Shown here piece after piece: positions 25,999 through 34,150 of a DNA stretch of 64,000 nucleotides. Position 1 is the stretch's first letter, and each line of letters begins with the position of its first letter. The notes under the pieces were generated by a model. It did no database searches. It worked only from the letters and a program-made list of their open reading frames with translations, and was not told where the DNA came from. The DNA lies in contig NZ_MKTR01000034.1 of NCBI RefSeq assembly GCF_001898325.1, positions 294,597 through 358,596 on the forward strand, written 5' to 3'. The stretch comes from Microbacterium sp. 67-17 (GTDB taxonomy: Bacteria > Actinomycetota > Actinomycetes > Actinomycetales > Microbacteriaceae). The position numbers and the translations under genes are program-made.

Positions 25999-27324
25999 AT
26001 GGACACGTTCCCGTACTGGAACCCGAAGACCGAGACGCTGTCGCGCGGGGACCTGCGTTCCCTCCAGCTGGCGAAGCTTCGCCGCGTGGCGGACTGGGCT
26101 TTCGCGCGCAGCCCCTTCTACCGCCGCACCTTCGCGGCCGCCGGCTTCTCGCCCGACCAGCTCCGCACCTGGGACGACGTTCAGCGCATCCCGTTCCTGA
26201 CCCGCGAAGAGTGGATGCAGAGCCAGGCCGATCACCCTCCCTATGGCGAGCTCCCCGTCGCCGGTGATGACGTAGCGATCCGGCTTCACACCACGAGCGG
26301 GACGAGCGGCAAGCAGCCCTTGCGCGCTCTGGACTCGCGGAAGGACTGGTCCTGGGCCGCCGAGATGTGGTGCTACGCGCTGTGGGGAGCGGGCGTGCGG
26401 TCGCATGACATCGGATATGTAGCCTTCGGCTACGGATCCTTCATCGGATTCTGGGGGCTGCACAACGGCCTCGAGAAGATCGGTGCCCTCGCGATCCCCG
26501 GCGGCGCGCAGACCACCGCGGCGCGGGTCAAGCAGATCGTCGACTTTGGCGCCACGGTGGTGGCCTCCACTCCGACGTACGCCCTGCGCATGGCCCAGGA
26601 GGCTGAGATCCTCGGACTCGATCTGCGCTCGTCGCCCGTGCGGATCGTGATCCTCTCGGGCGAGCCGACGCCGGCAGCCACCCGTGACCTCATCGAGGAG
26701 CAGTGGGGGGCGAAGGTGTTCGACACTGCCGGGATGACGGAGATCTCGACGATCTTCATGTTCGAGCCTGCGGACCAACCAGGTGGGTGCCACATCATCG
26801 AGGACCACTTCATTGAACAGGTGGTCGATCCCGACACCGGAGCAGAGATGCCCTACGGCGAAGCGGGTGAGCGCGTGACGACTTCGTTCGGACGCAGCAT
26901 GATCCCGCTCCTGCGCTACCGCACCAAAGACCTCGTCGTGAAACTGCCGCATACCGCCGCCACGAACGGGCGCACGTGGGACCTCTACGAAGGTGGCATC
27001 ATCGGCCGCGTTGACGACATGAAGCTCGTGCGCGGAACGAACGTGTACCCGCGCGCCATCGAAGGCATCGTTCGTCAGTTTCCCGAGGTCGACGAGTTCC
27101 AGGTGGAGATCACCCGCGAAGGCATCCGCGACGAGATCACGCTCCATGTGGAGACCATTGACACCTTCGGTGACGCCGGCTGGAACGACCTCGAACGCGG
27201 TCTGCGCACCGAACTGGCCGATGCTCACGAGGGACTGCGCTTCCTCATCCGCCGACGCGCCGCCGGAGAGCTCCCACGGTTCGAGCTCAAGGCGCGCCGA
27301 CTTCACGACCTGAGACCCGTCTGA
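25999..27324 (+). CDS. PaaK-like aryl-CoA ligase, probable 2-aminobenzoate-CoA ligase
   Basis: The 441-residue adenylate-forming enzyme has the PaaK layout: FARSPFYRRTFAAAG at the N-terminus, P-loop-like LHTTSGTSGKQP, FDTAGMTEIS, LLRYRTKDLV and the C-terminal GRVDDMKLVRGTNVYPRAIE with PRFELKARR. It activates an aromatic acid with ATP and CoA. The fused oxygenase downstream and the anthranilate-producing operon upstream suggest anthranilate. GAGGTGA decides for ATG 25999 over the longer frame (25909). Confidence 0.85.
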   Translation: MDTFPYWNPKTETLSRGDLRSLQLAKLRRVADWAFARSPFYRRTFAAAGFSPDQLRTWDDVQRIPFLTREEWMQSQADHPPYGELPVAGDDVAIRLHTTSGTSGKQPLRALDSRKDWSWAAEMWCYALWGAGVRSHDIGYVAFGYGSFIGFWGLHNGLEKIGALAIPGGAQTTAARVKQIVDFGATVVASTPTYALRMAQEAEILGLDLRSSPVRIVILSGEPTPAATRDLIEEQWGAKVFDTAGMTEISTIFMFEPADQPGGCHIIEDHFIEQVVDPDTGAEMPYGEAGERVTTSFGRSMIPLLRYRTKDLVVKLPHTAATNGRTWDLYEGGIIGRVDDMKLVRGTNVYPRAIEGIVRQFPEVDEFQVEITREGIRDEITLHVETIDTFGDAGWNDLERGLRTELADAHEGLRFLIRRRAAGELPRFELKARRLHDLRPV

Positions 27325-27337
27325 CCCCGGAGGAGCC

Positions 27338-27541
27338 ATGACCACCGATCTGCTGGGCGCTGAGCTCACGGATGCCGAGCGTGAGCTCGCCGACCTCTAT
27401 GCGAGTCTGTGCGCATTCGTCCGCCGCGACGACCTCGCGCCCTCGACACGGGCTGGCGCACTCGCCGCGCTCGCTCCCTTGGCCGTTGCGATGACCGACT
27501 TGGGCATCGTGTTCGAGCACCTCGTCGACGTTGGCGTCTGA
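27338..27541 (+). CDS. Small conserved-looking protein (67 aa)
   Basis: GGAGGAGCC precedes ATG 27338, 13 bases after the ligase. The protein is acidic, mostly helical (LTDAERELADLYASLCAFVRR, then ALAALAPLAVAMTDL), with no membrane segment or signal. No family is recognised. Its fixed place between ligase and cupin suggests an accessory subunit, but this is unproven. Confidence 0.6.
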   Translation: MTTDLLGAELTDAERELADLYASLCAFVRRDDLAPSTRAGALAALAPLAVAMTDLGIVFEHLVDVGV

Positions 27542-27565
27542 CGCTGTGCAAAGAAAGGAACCCGC

Positions 27566-27991
27566 ATGACCGACAAGACCGTCCCCGTCGTGACCAGGGC
27601 TGGTCACCTCTACGAGGGAACCGCCAACTCTGGCGGCGCACACCGCGCGTCGGGAGTCAGCCCGCAGCACACCCCCGCAACCCGCATCTGGTTCGGGCGA
27701 GTCAGCAATGAGCCGGGATTCCGATCGCTGCCTCACCACCACGGCGAGGCCGAGACGGGAGGCTACGTGCTGGCCGGTTCGGGGCGCATCTACTTCGGCG
27801 ACGGCTACCGCGAGTGGCTCGACATGACAGCTGGAGACTTCGTATTCGTGCCGCCGTTCATGCCGCACGTCGAGGCGAACATGAGCACCACCGAGGAGCT
27901 TGTGTGGCTCACCGCCCGGACACCGGACAACATCGTCGTCAATCTTCCGGATGTGCCTGACGACACGCTCGACGGGTTTCGGCGCGCGTGA
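27566..27991 (+). CDS. Single-domain cupin protein, candidate ring-cleavage dioxygenase
   Basis: The 141-residue protein has both cupin motifs: HHHGEAETGGYVLAGSG (His57-His59) and GDFVFVPPFMPHVEAN (His101), so a metal site is likely. It is much shorter than gentisate dioxygenases (about 350 residues, two cupins) but in the range of single-cupin dioxygenases. In context it could open the ring of a hydroxylated anthranilate; a non-catalytic or isomerase role is also possible. AAAGGAACCCGC precedes ATG 27566. Confidence 0.7.
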   Translation: MTDKTVPVVTRAGHLYEGTANSGGAHRASGVSPQHTPATRIWFGRVSNEPGFRSLPHHHGEAETGGYVLAGSGRIYFGDGYREWLDMTAGDFVFVPPFMPHVEANMSTTEELVWLTARTPDNIVVNLPDVPDDTLDGFRRA

Positions 27992-28845
27992 GTGAGGCGT
28001 CCGGGTTCCTCGCCGCCGTCGCGCTGAGCGAGGACGGTACGGGATTCACGGCGCGCACCCAACCCGTGCCCTGGCCCAAGTCATACGGTGGCGATCTGCT
28101 CGCGCAGGCCGCCGCCGCCGCGACGCGCACCGTCGCCGACGACCGTGCGCTGCATGCCATCCATTCCCTGTTCGTCGCGCCCGCGACCGTGGGAGCCGTA
28201 CTGCGCTACGACGTGGAGACGCTCCGTAACGGACGCTCGTACTCGTCCCGGCGAGTCACCGCGACCGAGGACGGCCGGGTCGTGCTCAGCGCGTTGGCAT
28301 CGTTCCATGTCGGGGAGGACTCCCCGCGCGTCGCCGCGACGCCCCAACCCGCCCCCGCCCCCACCGAGCTTGCCGACGCGCGAACCCGGGCCCAGGGAGC
28401 TCCCGCCGAGGTCGTCGACTACTGGGCGGACGGGCGCAGTTTCGAGCTGCGCCACGTCGGCCCCGACAGCTACGTGAGTGACGGGGCCGCGCCCGGGCCG
28501 GCCGAGGTGCGGCTGTGGCTGCGCGCCCTGGACGGTCTGGGGGAGGACCCGGCGCTGCACAGGCTCGCGCTCGTCTACGTCTGCGACTACGCGATGCTCG
28601 AACCCGCGCTGCGGGCTCAGGGATGGGCATGGACCGATCCTGGCCTTGCCACGGCGAGCCTTGACCACTCGCTGTGGCTGCACGAGGACGCGCGTCTGGA
28701 TGACTGGCTGCTGTGCGAGCTCCGCCTGGTCTCGCACAGCAACGGACGCGCCCTCGTGGAGGGCGAGTTCTTCACCGCGGACGGGGTTCATGTCGCCTCG
28801 GTCGCCCAACAGGGGATGATCCGGCGGCTCTCCGCCGCATCCTGA
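27988..28845 (+). CDS. TesB-type acyl-CoA thioesterase
   Basis: The 285-residue protein is a double hotdog of the thioesterase II family: LLAQAAAAATRTV, HAIHSLFVAPATVGAVLRYDVETLRNGRSY-type first domain, and LDHSLWLHEDARLDDWLLCEL in the second. It would release a free acid from an aryl- or ring-opened CoA ester, an unusual step if the pathway stayed on CoA thioesters to the end. GTG 27988 overlaps the cupin stop. Confidence 0.85.
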   Translation: MSEASGFLAAVALSEDGTGFTARTQPVPWPKSYGGDLLAQAAAAATRTVADDRALHAIHSLFVAPATVGAVLRYDVETLRNGRSYSSRRVTATEDGRVVLSALASFHVGEDSPRVAATPQPAPAPTELADARTRAQGAPAEVVDYWADGRSFELRHVGPDSYVSDGAAPGPAEVRLWLRALDGLGEDPALHRLALVYVCDYAMLEPALRAQGWAWTDPGLATASLDHSLWLHEDARLDDWLLCELRLVSHSNGRALVEGEFFTADGVHVASVAQQGMIRRLSAAS

Positions 28846-28864
28846 CGACACGAAGGAGCACGAC

Positions 28865-31243
28865 GTGCGCATCGCCGTCATTGGCGGAGGCCCGGGAGGC
28901 CTGTACTTCTCCGCCCTCATGAAGCAGCTCGACCCCGCCCACGAGATCACGGTGTGGGAACGCAACGCCGCGGACGACACGTTCGGGTTCGGCGTCGTGT
29001 TCAGCGACGAGACGATCGACGGCATCCGCGCCGCCGACCCTGACATGTTCTCGGGAATGGCCGCCGAGATGGCGCGATGGAGCGAGATCGACGTCCACGT
29101 CGGCGGCGACACGCATCGCGTCGGGGGCCAGGGCTTCTCGGCGCTCAGCCGCAAGCGACTGCTGCAGCTGTTGCAGGCGAGGTGCGCGGCGCTCGGCGTC
29201 ACGATGCACTTTGCCACGACCGCGCCCGACGTCGAGGAACTCCAGCGTGAGTACGACCTCGTGGTCGCCTCCGACGGCCTCAACTCCCGCACCCGCCAAC
29301 GCTGGCCCGAGGGCTTCGGCGCTTCACTGGATCCGCGGAAGTCGAAGTACATCTGGCTCGCACTGGACCGCCCATTCGAGGCATTCACCTTCATCGTCAG
29401 GGACACGCCGTTCGGGCGGATGCAGGTGCACGGCTACCCGTATTCGTCGACCGAGAGCACCTTCATTGTCGAGATGCATCCCGACGTGTGGGAGCGCGCC
29501 GGCTTCGCCGCCTGGGACGATCCCGCACTGCCGCCCGGCAGGAGCGACGAGCGCTCGATCGCCCGTATCGCCGAGCTGTTCGCCGACGAGCTCGACGGGT
29601 CCCGGCTGCTGGCCAACAACTCCCGTTGGCTCACGTTCACGACCGTCCGCAACGAGCGCTGGCATCGCGGCAATGTCGTCCTGGTGGGGGATGCCGCGCA
29701 CACGGCGCACTTCTCGATCGGGTCGGGGACGAAGCTCGCCCTCGAAGACGCCCTCGCCCTGGCAGCCGCCATGAGCGAGAACGACTCCGTCGACACGGCG
29801 CTGGAAGCATACGATGCGCAGCGCCGACCTGTCGTGCTGTCGCTGCAGCGCGCTGCGCAGGCGAGCCTCGAGTGGTTCGAGAATATTGGACAGTACGTCG
29901 ACCAGGATTCGCTGCAGTTCTCCTTCAACCTCATGACCCGCAGCCGGCGCATCACGCGCGACAACCTGGAGCTGCGCGACCCCGCGTTCGCGACAGCCAT
30001 GGACCGCCACTTCGCCGCCGGCGTCGACGGCGGACGCGTCGCGCCTGCCATGTTCCAGCCGATCCGCATCGGTGAGCTCGAGCTTGCCAACCGCATCGTC
30101 GTCTCGCCGATGGACATGTACAGCGCGACGGATGGCCTCGCCAACGAGTTCCATCTCGTGCATCTGGGCTCGAAGGCACTCGGAGGTGCAGGCCTGGTCA
30201 TGACCGAGATGATCGGCACATCGCCCGAGGGTCGCATCACACCGGGGTGCACGGGTCTCTACACGGATGAGCAGACCGTAGCCTGGCGGCGGGTCGTGGA
30301 CTTCGTGCACGACCAGTCGGATGCGAAGATCGGCGCGCAGCTGGGTCACTCGGGCCGCAAGGGTTCCACGCGACTGATGTGGGAGGGGATCGACGATCCT
30401 CTCGAAGACGGAGCGTGGGAGCCGATCGGGCCGTCGGCCCTACCGTACAAGGAGGGCAGCATTCTCCCGCGCCCACTCGACCGTGCCGGCATGGATGCGG
30501 TCATCGCGGAGTTCACCACCGCCGCTCAGCGGGCGGATGCCGCGGGCTTCGATCTGCTCGAGATCCACGCCGCCCACGGTTATCTTCTGTCGTCGTTCCT
30601 GTCCCCGCTGAGCAATGCGCGCACCGACGGCTACGGCGGGTCGCTCGAGAACCGTCTGCGTTTCCCGCTCGAGGTCTTTGACGCGGTGCGAGCGGTGTGG
30701 CCTGCGCGAAAGCCGCTCACCGTCCGGCTCTCGGCGGTTGATTGGGCCGAGGGCGGCAATGATGTGGATGACGCCGTGGCGATCGCGACGGCGTTCATCG
30801 ACCACGGAGCTGCGGCCATCGACGTGTCCAGCGGCCAGGTCGTGGGCCATGAAACTCCGCAGTTCGGGCGCAGCTACCAGGCGCCTTTTGCTGACGCCAT
30901 CCGCAATCGGGTCGCGGCAGCCCGCGGGGTCCCGGTCATCGCCGTCGGTGCGATCTCGTCGTACGACGATGTCAACTCCCTGCTGCTGGCAGGTCGAGCC
31001 GACCTGTGCGCACTCGGTCGCACCCACCTCTACGACCCGCAGTGGACCCTGCACGCCGCCGCCGAACAGGACTACCGCGGGGACGGCGTCGCGTGGCCAC
31101 TCCCGTTCCGCGCGGGGCGCCGCAAGCCCCCGGTGTCTCGCACCGACGCGGTCCGCCCGCGCCTCATGCTCCGCGCGGCAGCTGCCGATACCCCCATTCC
31201 CGCGCGCTGGCGCCCCGCCGCGCCCGTCGTCGTCACACTTTAG
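28865..31243 (+). CDS. Fused FAD monooxygenase/OYE-type reductase (2-aminobenzoyl-CoA monooxygenase/reductase or salicylyl-CoA 5-hydroxylase family)
   Basis: The 792-residue fusion joins an N-terminal class A flavin monooxygenase (GGGPGG at 7-12, ASDG with Asp137, GDAAH at 275-279) to a C-terminal old-yellow-enzyme barrel from about Met396 (FQPIRIGELELANRIVVSPM, QLGHSGRKGS around His495, HAAHGYLLSSFLSPLSN). This architecture is known from 2-aminobenzoyl-CoA monooxygenase/reductase of Azoarcus and bifunctional salicylyl-CoA 5-hydroxylase. It hydroxylates, and may then reduce, the aryl-CoA ring. The kyn operon favours anthraniloyl-CoA. GTG 28865 follows GAAGGAGCAC. Confidence 0.9.
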   Translation: MRIAVIGGGPGGLYFSALMKQLDPAHEITVWERNAADDTFGFGVVFSDETIDGIRAADPDMFSGMAAEMARWSEIDVHVGGDTHRVGGQGFSALSRKRLLQLLQARCAALGVTMHFATTAPDVEELQREYDLVVASDGLNSRTRQRWPEGFGASLDPRKSKYIWLALDRPFEAFTFIVRDTPFGRMQVHGYPYSSTESTFIVEMHPDVWERAGFAAWDDPALPPGRSDERSIARIAELFADELDGSRLLANNSRWLTFTTVRNERWHRGNVVLVGDAAHTAHFSIGSGTKLALEDALALAAAMSENDSVDTALEAYDAQRRPVVLSLQRAAQASLEWFENIGQYVDQDSLQFSFNLMTRSRRITRDNLELRDPAFATAMDRHFAAGVDGGRVAPAMFQPIRIGELELANRIVVSPMDMYSATDGLANEFHLVHLGSKALGGAGLVMTEMIGTSPEGRITPGCTGLYTDEQTVAWRRVVDFVHDQSDAKIGAQLGHSGRKGSTRLMWEGIDDPLEDGAWEPIGPSALPYKEGSILPRPLDRAGMDAVIAEFTTAAQRADAAGFDLLEIHAAHGYLLSSFLSPLSNARTDGYGGSLENRLRFPLEVFDAVRAVWPARKPLTVRLSAVDWAEGGNDVDDAVAIATAFIDHGAAAIDVSSGQVVGHETPQFGRSYQAPFADAIRNRVAAARGVPVIAVGAISSYDDVNSLLLAGRADLCALGRTHLYDPQWTLHAAAEQDYRGDGVAWPLPFRAGRRKPPVSRTDAVRPRLMLRAAAADTPIPARWRPAAPVVVTL

Positions 31244-31253
31244 GAGCCCCGAC

Positions 31254-31664
31254 GTGCACCAGCTCATCAACCCTCCCTCGCTCGCTCGGCCGTCGGGCTT
31301 CGCCCATGCGGTCGTCGCCGGGCCCGGGGCATCCGTTCACCTCGCGGGTCAGACGGCGATGACCGCCGACGGCGCGATCGTGTCGGGCGGCATCGTGGCG
31401 CAGTTCCGGCAGTCGTTCGGCAACCTGCTGGATGCCCTCGCAGCGGCTGGCGGACGTCCCGAGGACCTCGTGAGCGTCACGATCTACCTGACCGACATCA
31501 GCGATTACCAGGCGCACGGACGTGAGATCGGCGCGATCTGGCGCGAGCTCGCAGGTGCCCACTACCCCGCGATGGCCGGCATCGGCGTCACCGGGTTGTG
31601 GCAGCCGGAAGCCATGATCGAGATCGCCGGCGTCGCGGTGCTCGCCGGCCCGGAGGGCGTGTGA
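31254..31664 (+). CDS. RidA/YjgF-family protein lacking the deaminase arginine
   Basis: From GTG 31254 (TAGGAG upstream) the 136-residue protein has the RidA fold: HLAGQTAMTADG, QFRQSFGNLLDALAAAGG, VSVTIYLTDI and YPAMAGIGVTGLW. In enamine-deaminase members the segment reads PAR; here it is PAM (Met107), so the substrate-binding Arg is missing, as in the Rid4-7 groups. The role is therefore open: enamine handling in the anthranilate pathway is attractive, but classic imine deaminase activity is not supported. Confidence 0.82.
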   Translation: MHQLINPPSLARPSGFAHAVVAGPGASVHLAGQTAMTADGAIVSGGIVAQFRQSFGNLLDALAAAGGRPEDLVSVTIYLTDISDYQAHGREIGAIWRELAGAHYPAMAGIGVTGLWQPEAMIEIAGVAVLAGPEGV

Positions 31665-32515
31665 GGCTCGCGACGATTCGGACGGCGGGGCTCACGCGCG
31701 CCGTGCGCGTCGACCCCGGAGCCGATGCTGCCATCGAGATCGACGGAGCCGGCGATCTCGGTGAGCTCCTGAGCGACCCGGACTGGCGGGCGAGGGCGGC
31801 GGGCGCATCGGGTCGCGTTCACACGCTGTCGGCCCTTGCGTCGACGGACTATGCTCCGGTGGTCGTTCGTCCTGGCAAGATCGTGTGCGTCGGCCTGAAC
31901 TATCGCGAGCACATCCTCGAGATGGGCCGGGAGCTGCCGACGCATCCGACACTGTTCGCGAAGTACGCCGAGGCGCTCATCGGTGCGGGAGACGACATCC
32001 TCATCCCTCGAGAAGCGGCCGACACCGTGGACTGGGAGGGCGAGCTCGCCGTCGTCGTGGGGCGACCGCTGCGCCACGCCTCGACGGCGCAGGCGGCCGA
32101 GGCGATCGCTGGCTTCACCGTCATGAACGATGTGACCGTGCGGGCGTACCAGTACCGCACGACGCAGTGGCTCCAGGGGAAGACGTTCGAATCCTCGACC
32201 CCCCTCGGCCCGGTGCTCGTGACCGCCGACGAGCTCCCGGCGCGGGCCCATGTCTCGACCACGGTCGGTGAGACACGCCGCCAGCACGCATCCATCGACG
32301 ATCTCGTCTTCTCGCCGGCGGATCTTCTTTCGTACATTTCGAGGATCGTGACGCTTCGGCCGGGCGACGTCGTGGCCACGGGCACGCCCGGAGGCGTTGG
32401 GCATGCGTCAGAGCCTCCCGAGCACCTCGCCGATGGCGAACGCGTAACAGTCACCGTGGACGGCATCGGGAGTGTGTCGAACCGCCTCCGAATCCTCGAT
32501 GTCGGGGGAATCTGA
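31661..32515 (+). CDS. Fumarylacetoacetate hydrolase family protein
   Basis: From GTG 31661 (overlapping the RidA stop) the 284-residue protein has the FAH core: KIVCVGLNYREHILEMG, the metal-binding DWEGELAVVVG (Glu126, Glu128), GFTVMNDVTVRAYQ and DVVATGTPGGVG. Members hydrolyse or decarboxylate ring-cleavage products such as fumarylpyruvate, maleylpyruvate or oxohexenedioates. Last gene of the CoA operon, so it probably acts on the ring-opened product. Confidence 0.9.
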   Translation: MRLATIRTAGLTRAVRVDPGADAAIEIDGAGDLGELLSDPDWRARAAGASGRVHTLSALASTDYAPVVVRPGKIVCVGLNYREHILEMGRELPTHPTLFAKYAEALIGAGDDILIPREAADTVDWEGELAVVVGRPLRHASTAQAAEAIAGFTVMNDVTVRAYQYRTTQWLQGKTFESSTPLGPVLVTADELPARAHVSTTVGETRRQHASIDDLVFSPADLLSYISRIVTLRPGDVVATGTPGGVGHASEPPEHLADGERVTVTVDGIGSVSNRLRILDVGGI

Positions 32516-32517
32516 CA

Positions 32518-32545
32518 CGGCCGCGTGGCCCGGTTGATGCGGCCG
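32518..32545. terminator. Weak hairpin between convergent operons
   Basis: CGGCCGC / GCGGCCG with a 14-base loop lies three bases after the FAH stop, between it and the convergent radA gene. No T-tract is present. Confidence 0.3.
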
Positions 32546-32615
32546 CACGACAGACACGGCGCTCGTGCGCAGCGGTCATGATCAGGTTGGGCTCCAGGAC
32601 TGACCGAGCTGCCCG

Positions 32616-33998
32616 CTAGAAGCCCGGTCCATCGTCGAAGCGCCCGGGCTCGGGTCGCCGCCCCGGCCGCACGGTGTGCAGACTCAGGTCGCCGAGGGCG
32701 CCGCGCAGGTTCTTGGATGCCGCATCCACGACCGTGCGGTAGCCGAGACGTTCGGCCTCGGCCCGCCGCTGGCCTGCCTGCATCACGGGTCTGATCTCGC
32801 CCGCGAGGCTCAGCTCGCCGATCGCTGCGGTTCCCTTGGCGAGGGCGGTCTCACTGACGGCATTGGCAACGGCCACGGCGATCGCGAGGTCGGCGGCCGG
32901 CTCCGCGAGGCGCACCCCGCCGACGGTGGAGACGTACACGTCGTGGTCGCTGACGACGATGCCCGCTCGGCGTTCGAGCACGGCGAGCACCATGGCAACG
33001 CGGGAAGCTTCGACGCCGTTCACGATGCGTCGCGGGTTCGGGGCCGAGGTCTTGATCGTGAGCGCCTGAACCTCGACAGGGAGGGCCCGGCGCCCCTCCA
33101 TCGCGATCGTGACGCAGGTTCCCGCTACCGGGTCGCCGTGCCCGAGGAACAGCGCGCTGGGGTCGGCGACCTCCTGGATGCCGTCGCCTGTCATATCGAA
33201 GCATCCGACTTCGTCGGTCGGGCCGAATCGGTTCTTGAGGGCGCGCACGAAGCGCAGCGAACTTTGGCGGTCGCCCTCGAAATGGCAGACGACATCGACG
33301 AGGTGCTCGAGGATGCGGGGTCCCGCGATCGAACCGTCTTTGGTCACGTGCCCGACGATGATGACCGGAAGACCGCGCTCCTTGGCAACGCGGATGAGGG
33401 TCGAGGCCACCTCGCGCACCTGCGATGGATGACCGGCCGCGCCCTCATGCAGTGCCGACGAGACAGTCTGCACCGAGTCGACGATCAGCAGACTCGGCTG
33501 CACCTCGTCGACGTTGCCGAGAATCATCGCGAGGTCGGTCTCGCTCGCGAGGTACAACTCATCGTGTAGGGCACCGGTGCGAGATGCCCGCAGCCTGACC
33601 TGCGCGACCGACTCTTCGGCACTTGCATAGAGAACACGGTGACCGGATGCCGCGGAGTGCGCCGCGACATCCAACAGCAGGGTCGACTTGCCGACGCCGG
33701 GCTCGCCGGAGAGCAGGATTGCGGCACCCGGGACGAGCCCGCCGCCGAGCACGCGGTCGAATTCGCCGATGCCTGTCGTGCGGCGGGGAGCGTCCGATGC
33801 CGAGACCCGCGTGATCGGTTGCGCTGCGCGATCGGCGCTCGGCGCCGTGGGGGCGAGCGTCCGCACGATCCCGGTCTGTTCGGCTGCCTCGACGACCGTG
33901 CCCCACTGCTGGCACTCGCCGCAGCGCCCGACCCACTTGAGTGTCGTCCAGCCGCACTCGGTACACCGGTAGGGAGCGGCGGTGGGACGTTTGGCCAT
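32616..33998 (-). CDS. radA: DNA repair protein RadA
   Basis: The 460-residue RecA-like protein promotes branch migration in recombination. It has the N-terminal four-cysteine zinc motif (CTECGW and CGECQQW), Walker A GEPGVGKST, the RadA hallmark KNRFG and a C-terminal Lon-protease-like domain (EVQALTIKTSAPNPRR, GELSLAGEIRPVMQAGQR). Length is normal. TAGCCT starts exactly 12 bases before ATG 33998, suggesting a leaderless transcript. Confidence 0.97.
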   Translation of the reverse strand: MAKRPTAAPYRCTECGWTTLKWVGRCGECQQWGTVVEAAEQTGIVRTLAPTAPSADRAAQPITRVSASDAPRRTTGIGEFDRVLGGGLVPGAAILLSGEPGVGKSTLLLDVAAHSAASGHRVLYASAEESVAQVRLRASRTGALHDELYLASETDLAMILGNVDEVQPSLLIVDSVQTVSSALHEGAAGHPSQVREVASTLIRVAKERGLPVIIVGHVTKDGSIAGPRILEHLVDVVCHFEGDRQSSLRFVRALKNRFGPTDEVGCFDMTGDGIQEVADPSALFLGHGDPVAGTCVTIAMEGRRALPVEVQALTIKTSAPNPRRIVNGVEASRVAMVLAVLERRAGIVVSDHDVYVSTVGGVRLAEPAADLAIAVAVANAVSETALAKGTAAIGELSLAGEIRPVMQAGQRRAEAERLGYRTVVDAASKNLRGALGDLSLHTVRPGRRPEPGRFDDGPGF

Positions 33999-34054
33999 GC
34001 GATCAGGCTAGCCGCGGCATCCGACACCGCCGCCCGGGCACGCCTCCCTCTGTG

Positions 34055-34134
34055 GCTAACTCCTCACATCCGGCGGATGTTCGGGTCGATCGGCGGTTCG
34101 GGAGCCGCTGCGGCGGCAGCCTTGAGGAGTTAGC
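34055..34134. repeat. Inverted repeat element, 80 bp
   Basis: GCTAACTCCTCA (34055-34066) is answered exactly by TGAGGAGTTAGC (34123-34134), with a GC-rich middle that can fold further (CATCCGGCGGATG). It fills the spacer between the acyl-CoA-dehydrogenase-like gene and radA. It could terminate transcription entering from the purine operon or be a small repeat element; one copy is seen here. Confidence 0.6.
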
Positions 34135-34150
34135 GACGCCTGCGCCGGGA

